Assembly (NCBI RefSeq): GCF_002849855.1
Contig: NZ_CP018616.1
Coordinates: 372,001-436,000 of the forward strand
Length of the DNA stretch: 64,000 nucleotides
Direction: 5' to 3'
Origin: Vibrio azureus
GTDB taxonomy: Bacteria; Pseudomonadota; Gammaproteobacteria; Enterobacterales; Vibrionaceae
The first letter of the stretch is position 1. Every line of letters begins with the position of its first letter. The translations under genes were made by a program, and so were the position numbers. Shown here piece after piece: positions 57,682 through 64,000 of the stretch. The notes beneath the pieces are model-generated. The model was not told where the DNA came from. It saw only the letters and a program-made list of their open reading frames with translations, and ran no database searches.

Positions 57682-58632
57682 ATGACCGAAACTTTTCAAC
57701 ATATCTCCGTGCTATTAAATGAATCCATTGATGGTTTAGCCATCAAACCTGACGGTATTTATATTGACGGAACATTTGGCCGAGGTGGTCACAGCAGAAC
57801 AGTGTTATCAAAATTAGGTGAGCACGGCAGGTTGTACAGCATTGATCGTGATCCTCAGGCGATCGCCGAAGCGAGCAAAATTGATGATCCACGTTTTACG
57901 ATTATCCATGGTCCTTTTTCTGGAATGGCTCAATATGCAGAGCAATTCGATTTAGTGGGTAAAGTGGATGGTGTCTTGCTGGATCTTGGCGTGTCATCTC
58001 CCCAACTTGATGATGCGGAGCGTGGGTTCAGCTTTATGAAAGACGGCCCGTTAGACATGCGAATGGATCCAACGTCAGGGATCCCGGTTTCTCAATGGTT
58101 AATGGAAGCGGATTTAGACGATATTACATGGGTAATTCGAGAATTTGGCGAAGACAAACACGCGCGCCGGATCGCAAAAGCCATCGTTGCTTACCGTGAA
58201 AATGAAGAAAATGAGCCAATGGTCAGAACGGGTCAATTAGCAAAATTGATTTCGGATGTTGCGCCAAAAAGTTTCAAAGAAAAAAAACACCCAGCCACAC
58301 GTGCTTTCCAAGCGTTTCGTATTTACATTAACAGTGAATTAGAAGAAATCGATACTGCCTTAAAAGGTGCAGCAAGTATTCTGGCTCCACAAGGCCGCTT
58401 ATCGGTGATCAGTTTTCATTCCTTGGAAGATCGTATGGTAAAACGATTTATCCGTAAAGAAAGCAAAGGCCCTGAAGTGCCACATGGTATCCCTATGACG
58501 GAAGCGCAAATTCGAGCACTAGGCAGTGCGAATATGAAGGCTGTGAGTAAGGCAATTAAACCAAGCCAGCAAGAAATTGACATAAACCCTCGTTCTCGCA
58601 GCTCTGTACTGAGAGTCGCAGAAAAACTTTAG
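57682..58632 (+). CDS. rsmH: 16S rRNA (cytosine-1402 N4) methyltransferase
   Basis: Methylates N4 of C1402 in 16S rRNA (MraW). It has 316 residues. [20 protein letters not shown] opens; the SAM site is [19 protein letters not shown] near residue 26, and [20 protein letters not shown] near 104 is the signature. It is first in the division and cell-wall cluster here; no mraZ gene lies between rnpB and rsmH. Confidence 0.98.
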   Translation: MTETFQHISVLLNESIDGLAIKPDGIYIDGTFGRGGHSRTVLSKLGEHGRLYSIDRDPQAIAEASKIDDPRFTIIHGPFSGMAQYAEQFDLVGKVDGVLLDLGVSSPQLDDAERGFSFMKDGPLDMRMDPTSGIPVSQWLMEADLDDITWVIREFGEDKHARRIAKAIVAYRENEENEPMVRTGQLAKLISDVAPKSFKEKKHPATRAFQAFRIYINSELEEIDTALKGAASILAPQGRLSVISFHSLEDRMVKRFIRKESKGPEVPHGIPMTEAQIRALGSANMKAVSKAIKPSQQEIDINPRSRSSVLRVAEKL

Positions 58633-58637
58633 CCATT

Positions 58638-58955
58638 ATGACAAAACCTACTCCTAACCTTGCTAAGTTGATTGCAATGGATCTAATCACTGTTGGTCGT
58701 TGGTCATTATTGTTAATGATATTAATATTTTCTTCAGCAATGGGCGTTGTGTTTGCCACTCACCATGCCCGCCAAGCGATCACAGAGAAAGATCATACGT
58801 TGGTTGAACGAGAGCGATTGGATAGCGAATGGCGCAATCTCATGCTGGAAGAAACGGCGCTTGCTGAACACAGCAGAGTTCAAGATTTAGCGAAAAAGGA
58901 GCTAGAGATGAAGCGTCCTGATGGCGATAAAGAAGTGGTTATTACGCTAAAATGA
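58638..58955 (+). CDS. ftsL: Cell division protein FtsL
   Basis: A bitopic divisome protein that forms a complex with FtsB and FtsQ and helps activate septal synthesis. It has 105 residues: a short cytoplasmic start, one transmembrane helix (about 19-37, WSLLLMILIFSSAMGVVFA), then a periplasmic coiled coil (about 45-95). It starts 5 bp after rsmH and overlaps ftsI by ATGA (58952-58955). Confidence 0.95.
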   Translation: MTKPTPNLAKLIAMDLITVGRWSLLLMILIFSSAMGVVFATHHARQAITEKDHTLVERERLDSEWRNLMLEETALAEHSRVQDLAKKELEMKRPDGDKEVVITLK

Positions 58956-60760
58956 TCGGAAAAAAAAACAAATCTAAACAGAACAAAAGACGCAAATCAG
59001 CAGCGAAAGAAAAAACCGCTGCTGCGGATCAGTCCCAAGCAGCTAAAGATGTTAAAAAGCCTGACATAATATCTGAAAAACAGGCTGATTCGCTACTGAT
59101 TCGCTGGCGTCTTCATCTCATGCTGTTTTTTGTTTTCTGTGCCTTTGCTCTGTTGGTAGGTCGTGTCGCTTACATTCAGATTATTGAACCAGATAACTTG
59201 ATCAAGCAAAGTGATATGCGCTCGGTACGAGTGAAATCGCTCCAATCTGCTCGAGGTATTATCTCTGATCGTAATGGTGAACCTCTTGCTGTCAGCGTTC
59301 CTGTTGAAGCCGTGTGGGCCGATCCCAAGACCATCTTTAAGGAAGGCGCTCTGGAAGAAACCAACCGTTGGTATGCACTTGCTGATGTTTTAGGTTTAGA
59401 TCGACAAAAACTGATCAATAAGATTAAAAACAACCAAAAACGCCGCTTCATTTATCTCCAGCGTCAAGTTAGCCCTGCGATGGCCAATTATATTCGTGAG
59501 CTGAAAATCCCCGGTGTTGGCTTGAAGTCAGAATCGCGTCGTTACTATCCTGCAGGGGAAGTCAGTGCACACCTTGTCGGGGTTACTGGCATTGATGGTC
59601 ATGGCTTGGAAGGAACAGAACGCAGTTATGATGAATGGTTAACAGGGGAAGCCGGCAAAAAAGTGATCCGCAAAGATCGCCATGGTCGTGTGGTCGAAAA
59701 TATTGCTTTAGAAGAGAAACAAGAAGGAAAACCCTTGCAACTGACGGTCGATCAACGCATTCAGGCTGTGGCTTATCGCGCGATTAAGCAGGCGGTTGCC
59801 GACCATCGAGCAACCTCCGGTTCGGCGATTATCTTAGATGTAAAAACGGGAGCGGTATTGGCGATGGTCAATGCTCCTTCTTATAATCCAAATAATCGAA
59901 GTGACTGGCAAAGTTATAAGATGCGTAATCGCATTATTACCGACTCAATGGAGCCAGGCTCGACGATTAAACCATTTGTTATTCTCGCAGCGTTAGAAAA
60001 TGGCATCGCCAACAAGGACACGGTTATTGATACGGGCAATGGAATTCTTCAACTAGGCGGCAGTCGTGTTCGTGATGTATCTAAAGTTGGCAAAGCGAGC
60101 TTAACGACGATATTGAAGAAATCCAGTAACATTGGCGTGACCAAATTAGCCATGCAAATGCCAGTCGAAGCATTGTTAGGGCTGTATAGTTCGGTAGGTT
60201 TAGGTGAACTGTCAGGACTTAACTTGATTGGAGAGGTGACCGGTATTTTCCCTAATCGTTCCAGATGGTCACCGATCGAACGGGCAACGATTGCTTATGG
60301 TTACGGACTTTCGCTCACTCCTATCCAGCTCGCTCATGCATACGCCACACTTGGTAATTTAGGTCGCTATGAACCTCTGCATATTGTTGAGAGTCATGAC
60401 TATGATATGTCACGACAAGTTGTCAGCCAAGAACACGCCCGTCAAGTTTTAGATATGCTTGAAACGGTCGCGCAAAAAGGTGGTTCAGCACGTCGTGCTG
60501 CAGTGGCGGGTTATCGAGTCGGAGCGAAAACCGGAACGTCACGTAAAGCGAATGCTGGTGGTTATAGTGATGAGTACATCAACTATACCGCGGGTGTCGC
60601 ACCGATCAGTGATCCACGTTTAGCACTGGTTGTGGTGGTCAATGAGCCACAAGGTGATGATTACTATGGGGGCTCAGTTGCATCGCCCGTTTTTTCTGAG
60701 ATCATGAAAGGCGCGCTGCAAATATTGAATGTGGCACCAGACGAAAATAAATTCCAGTAA
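58952..60760 (+). CDS. ftsI: Peptidoglycan D,D-transpeptidase FtsI (PBP3)
   Basis: The septum-specific transpeptidase that works with FtsW and is the target of aztreonam-type beta-lactams. It has 602 residues with a Lys-rich cytoplasmic start and one transmembrane helix (about 50-70). The class B dimerisation domain is followed by the transpeptidase motifs STIK (near 336), SSN (near 390) and KTGT (near 525). It overlaps ftsL and is followed by 170 bp before murE, a longer gap than in E. coli. Confidence 0.98.
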   Translation: MIGKKNKSKQNKRRKSAAKEKTAAADQSQAAKDVKKPDIISEKQADSLLIRWRLHLMLFFVFCAFALLVGRVAYIQIIEPDNLIKQSDMRSVRVKSLQSARGIISDRNGEPLAVSVPVEAVWADPKTIFKEGALEETNRWYALADVLGLDRQKLINKIKNNQKRRFIYLQRQVSPAMANYIRELKIPGVGLKSESRRYYPAGEVSAHLVGVTGIDGHGLEGTERSYDEWLTGEAGKKVIRKDRHGRVVENIALEEKQEGKPLQLTVDQRIQAVAYRAIKQAVADHRATSGSAIILDVKTGAVLAMVNAPSYNPNNRSDWQSYKMRNRIITDSMEPGSTIKPFVILAALENGIANKDTVIDTGNGILQLGGSRVRDVSKVGKASLTTILKKSSNIGVTKLAMQMPVEALLGLYSSVGLGELSGLNLIGEVTGIFPNRSRWSPIERATIAYGYGLSLTPIQLAHAYATLGNLGRYEPLHIVESHDYDMSRQVVSQEHARQVLDMLETVAQKGGSARRAAVAGYRVGAKTGTSRKANAGGYSDEYINYTAGVAPISDPRLALVVVVNEPQGDDYYGGSVASPVFSEIMKGALQILNVAPDENKFQ

Positions 60761-60930
60761 TGGGTATGAGGGGCCGTTGACCTTTCGGGCGGGTTTTTAC
60801 TGAGAATAACTAGGAAGCGCCTTTTGCCTAGAGCGATTTTATCTCGGAAAAATTGAACTTTGAAAGAGAAACAGGCCCTAGTATCTATTGAAAAAAACGA
60901 TCAAAAGACTGGGAATATAAGAGAAAAAAT

Positions 60931-62412
60931 ATGACTAAAGCCATCAGTATGGACGCGCTACTATCTAACTGGGTTGACTGCCCTAGTTTAGCGTCTGTTT
61001 TCGTTTCTGACCTAGAGCTTGATAGCCGAAAAGTTCAAGCCGGTACCACCTTTGTGGCTGTAATAGGCCATGTTGTTGATGGCCGGAAATTTATTCCTAC
61101 CGCAATTGAGCAGGGGAGCAACGCTGTTATTGCTCAATCATGTCAGAGCAAACAGCACGGTCTGATTGAAATGATAGCGGGTGTGCCCGTGGTTTATCTT
61201 GATGCCCTTGATCAGCGTTTATCTCATATTGCTGGCCAGCTTTACTCTTACCCTACGATGGACTTGATTGGGGTCACGGGAACCAACGGTAAAACGACGA
61301 TTACTCAGCTCATAGCACAATGGATAGAATTGGTCGGTTCAAAAGCGGCGGTAATGGGAACGACGGGTAATGGCTTTCTCGATAATTTACAACAGGCGGC
61401 GAACACCACAGGTAATGCAGTTGAAATCCAAAAAACATTATCGTCGTTGTCTGAACAACAAGCCGACTACACTGCACTTGAAGTTTCCTCCCATGGTCTG
61501 ATTCAAGGCCGAGTGAAAGCGCTCTCATTCGCTGCTGGTGTCTTTACCAACTTGAGCCGAGATCATCTTGATTACCATGGCACAATGAAAGAGTACGCCA
61601 ACGCTAAGTTAACCTTGTTTACTGAACATCAATGTGGTCATGCGGTGATCAATGTCGATGATGTTGTCGGAGCGGAATGGGCAAAGCAACTCCCCAATGC
61701 TTTAGCAGTGTCACTCAAACCGACAACAGAGTTTTCGCAAAGTGTCTATGCAAACCACATTACTTATGCTGAATCTGGAATTACGATTGAGTTTGATGGC
61801 AAGTTTGGTGTAGGAAAATTCCATGCCCCTTTGATTGGTGAGTTCAATGCGGCCAATCTGATGTTGGCACTTACAACCTTACTGAGCTTAGGTTTCAGCA
61901 AGCAAGATTTGCTGGCGACGGCCAGTCAATTACAGCCTGTTCTTGGCCGTATGGAGTTGTTCCAAACTGACGAGACTGCAAAAGTCGTGGTGGATTACGC
62001 CCATACACCTGATGCGCTAGAGAAAGCATTGCAAGCATTGCGTGTGCATTGCCAAGGAAAACTTTGGGTTATCTTCGGTTGTGGTGGGGATCGTGATGCA
62101 GGAAAGCGGCCTATGATGGCTGAAATTGCGGAGCGTTTGAGTGATAAAATCGTGTTAACTGACGATAATCCTCGTAGCGAAGACCCGAGTCTAATCATGC
62201 GAGATATGCAGTCAGGGTTAACTCAACCTGGTTGTGCTGTTGTTCAGCATGACCGTTTTAAAGCCTTGTCTTATGCATTGGAACAGGCTTCAACTCAAGA
62301 TATTATCTTGCTTGCGGGGAAAGGCCATGAGGATTACCAAATTCTCAACACGGGCACCATTCATTATTCTGACCGCGAGTCAGCCATGACATTATTAGGG
62401 ATTGGAGCATGA
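60931..62412 (+). CDS. murE: UDP-MurNAc-L-Ala-D-Glu:meso-DAP ligase
   Basis: Adds meso-diaminopimelate, the third residue of the peptidoglycan stem. It has 493 residues. The ATP loop [15 protein letters not shown] lies near 112, and [12 protein letters not shown] follows in the central domain. The DNPR motif near 411 ([12 protein letters not shown]) is specific to the DAP-adding enzymes, as opposed to the lysine type. It starts after a 170-bp gap with its own possible promoter and overlaps murF (ATGA). Confidence 0.97.
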   Translation: MTKAISMDALLSNWVDCPSLASVFVSDLELDSRKVQAGTTFVAVIGHVVDGRKFIPTAIEQGSNAVIAQSCQSKQHGLIEMIAGVPVVYLDALDQRLSHIAGQLYSYPTMDLIGVTGTNGKTTITQLIAQWIELVGSKAAVMGTTGNGFLDNLQQAANTTGNAVEIQKTLSSLSEQQADYTALEVSSHGLIQGRVKALSFAAGVFTNLSRDHLDYHGTMKEYANAKLTLFTEHQCGHAVINVDDVVGAEWAKQLPNALAVSLKPTTEFSQSVYANHITYAESGITIEFDGKFGVGKFHAPLIGEFNAANLMLALTTLLSLGFSKQDLLATASQLQPVLGRMELFQTDETAKVVVDYAHTPDALEKALQALRVHCQGKLWVIFGCGGDRDAGKRPMMAEIAERLSDKIVLTDDNPRSEDPSLIMRDMQSGLTQPGCAVVQHDRFKALSYALEQASTQDIILLAGKGHEDYQILNTGTIHYSDRESAMTLLGIGA

Positions 62413-63773
62413 TCACAGTAACGCTTTCTCAAATTGCTGATATCACCAGCGGCGAACTGATTGGCAACGACCTCTCGATTCAAGCGGTTTCTACCGATAC
62501 ACGAGCGATCGAAGCGAATGGACTTTTTATCGCTTTAGTTGGGGAGCGCTTCGACGCTCATGACTTTTTCCGACAAGCAATCGAATCCGGTGCTGGTGCT
62601 TTATTGGTACAAAAACGCATTGATACCCACGTTCCACAGGTGGTTGTGGCAGATACGAAAGTCGCTTTAGGGCAACTAGCAGCATGGGTTCACAAAGCAT
62701 GTCAAACTCCCACTGTAGCGATTACGGGTAGTTGTGGTAAGACGACCGTAAAAGAGATGGTTGCCAGCATTCTACAATTAAAAGGCAAAGTATTGTTTAC
62801 AGCAGGTAACTTTAACAATGATATTGGTGTTCCTTTGACTTTGCTGCGTTCACAGCCTGATGATGACTATGCCGTCATTGAATTAGGCGCAAACCACATT
62901 GGTGAAATTGCTTATACTACTCAGCTTGTTCAGCCAGATATTGCTTTGGTGAACAATGTTGCCGCCGCTCATTTGGAAGGTTTTGGCTCAATTGATGGTG
63001 TTAAACAAGCAAAAGGCGAAATCTACCAAGGTTTGGCTCCCGCAGGCGTTGCGATTGTTAATCTTGATAGTCAAGGAAACGATAAGTGGCAGCAGGTATT
63101 GGCGGATAAAACGGTAGTAACCTTTTCACAAAACAGCCCAGAGGCCGATTTCTTTGCGTCAAACATTAGCCTAAATGAAGACGGTGAAGCGAGCTTTGAC
63201 TTACATATTCAGCAACAGTCTCACATTGTACCTTTGTCGTTAGGGATAATTGGCCAACATAATATTACCAATGCCATTGCGGCATCGATTATTGCCTTAA
63301 ATATGGGGGCTTCAGAGCAGCAAATTCAGCAAGGGTTGAAAAATCTAAACAAGGTTAAAGGACGTGTTGAAGTTAAAACATTAGCAGATAATATTAAACT
63401 TATTGATGACAGCTACAACGCGAGTGTTCCTGCGATGAAAGCAGCGATAGATTTACTGGCAGCATTTCAGGGGCAACGTTGGTTGATTTTAGGAAATATG
63501 GCGGAGTTAGGTAAGGAAAGTCTTGCACTTCACCGTCAAGTCGGGGAACATGCAGCTCCACAAAAGTTTGAACATGTTCTCACTTATGGGGAAGATGCAA
63601 GGATCATTAGTGAGCTGTGCAACGGTATCCATTTTGAGACACACAAAACAATGATTGATTACATCAAGCAGTATTTAGACCGTACCAGCCCAGAATTGAA
63701 CACGCTTCTGGTTAAAGGAGCGAACGGTGCACGTATGTTTGAAGTCGCGACTGCTTTGAAGGAGTATTATTGA
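62409..63773 (+). CDS. murF: UDP-MurNAc-tripeptide:D-Ala-D-Ala ligase
   Basis: Adds D-Ala-D-Ala, completing the UDP-MurNAc pentapeptide. It has 454 residues. ATP loop [16 protein letters not shown] lies near 103, the [13 protein letters not shown] segment near 135, and the C-terminal [20 protein letters not shown] near 332. It overlaps murE by 4 bp and mraY by one base (TGATG). Confidence 0.97.
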   Translation: MITVTLSQIADITSGELIGNDLSIQAVSTDTRAIEANGLFIALVGERFDAHDFFRQAIESGAGALLVQKRIDTHVPQVVVADTKVALGQLAAWVHKACQTPTVAITGSCGKTTVKEMVASILQLKGKVLFTAGNFNNDIGVPLTLLRSQPDDDYAVIELGANHIGEIAYTTQLVQPDIALVNNVAAAHLEGFGSIDGVKQAKGEIYQGLAPAGVAIVNLDSQGNDKWQQVLADKTVVTFSQNSPEADFFASNISLNEDGEASFDLHIQQQSHIVPLSLGIIGQHNITNAIAASIIALNMGASEQQIQQGLKNLNKVKGRVEVKTLADNIKLIDDSYNASVPAMKAAIDLLAAFQGQRWLILGNMAELGKESLALHRQVGEHAAPQKFEHVLTYGEDARIISELCNGIHFETHKTMIDYIKQYLDRTSPELNTLLVKGANGARMFEVATALKEYY

Positions 63774-64000
63774 TGATTATTTGGCTTGCCGAGCTGCTAC
63801 AGCCATATTTTTCTTTTTTTCGCTTGTTTGAATACCTGTCTTTTCGAGCAATTTTAAGTGTTTTAACTGCACTTGGCCTTTCTTTGTGGATGGGGCCTAT
63901 CATGATCCGACGTTTACAAATGTTGCAAATTGGTCAGGTCGTGCGTAATGAAGGTCCTGAGTCACATTTCAGTAAGCGTGGTACCCCAACAATGGGGGGC
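63773..64000 (+). CDS. mraY: Phospho-MurNAc-pentapeptide transferase, 3' end outside window
   Basis: Integral membrane enzyme that links phospho-MurNAc-pentapeptide to undecaprenyl phosphate, forming lipid I. Only the first 76 codons are visible of about 360. [20 protein letters not shown] opens and a first transmembrane helix follows (about 25-42). The family motif [13 protein letters not shown] lies at the window edge. The start overlaps the murF stop, with GGAG about 9 bp upstream. Confidence 0.95.
   Translation, partial: MIIWLAELLQPYFSFFRLFEYLSFRAILSVLTALGLSLWMGPIMIRRLQMLQIGQVVRNEGPESHFSKRGTPTMGG

Noticed and set aside
60761..60930. Terminator between ftsI and murE
   Set aside because: CCTTTCGGGCGGGTTTTT looks terminator-like, but I could not pair a convincing stem upstream of the T-run.

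Overview
The window is core chromosomal DNA of a gammaproteobacterium, most likely a Vibrio or close relative. The evidence is the gene order (rpsU-yqeY-dnaG-rpoD, nudF-yqiB-cpdA-yqiA-parE-parC, rplM-rpsI-petABC-sspAB, lpoA-yraN-diaA-dolP, rnpB beside the division/cell-wall cluster), the sequences of the proteins, and a palindromic intergenic repeat (TATACCCAAGT ends) of a kind I associate with vibrios. No prophage, insertion sequence, integron, CRISPR array, toxin-antitoxin or defence island is visible. The species cannot be fixed from the sequence alone.

Layout, left to right: the end of ilvI and ilvH (branched-chain amino acids); a GntR regulator and pykF on the minus strand; a DeoR regulator (GlmR-like) and glmS; a small accessory patch (a DUF481 protein, an unrecognised secreted protein, repeat fragments) up to tRNA-Ile2; the macromolecular synthesis operon rpsU-yqeY-dnaG-rpoD read leftward, with tsaD divergent; a hydrolase, plsY, folB-folK-uppP and cca; gspA-gspB (type II secretion helpers); an SH3 protein and a phosphate transport pair (DUF47 protein and pit); ygiF, glnE, hldE; tolC; nudF-yqiB-cpdA-yqiA-parE-parC; degS and degQ; zapG and zapE; rplM-rpsI; petABC; sspAB; the envelope/replication operon lpoA-yraN-diaA-dolP; rsmI; rnpB; and rsmH-ftsL-ftsI-murE-murF-mraY, the last cut by the window end.

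Almost every protein is a full-length member of a known family, so novelty lies in non-coding DNA. The strongest signal is in the RNase P RNA gene: the P3 region is a tandem triplication of a 24-25 nt hairpin unit, adding about 49 nt to a normally conserved helix. Others are two 6-1-6 palindromes (TTTCGA-N-TCGAAA), one at the DeoR gene's likely transcription start and one inside it, 252 bp apart; a two-size family of self-complementary repeats (285 and 180 bp copies in opposite orientation, plus decayed and ends-only pieces); three TACACTTAR repeats before rsmH where mraZ is missing; and a promoter followed at once by a terminator ahead of sspA. Intrinsic terminators separate most convergent gene pairs and are listed individually.
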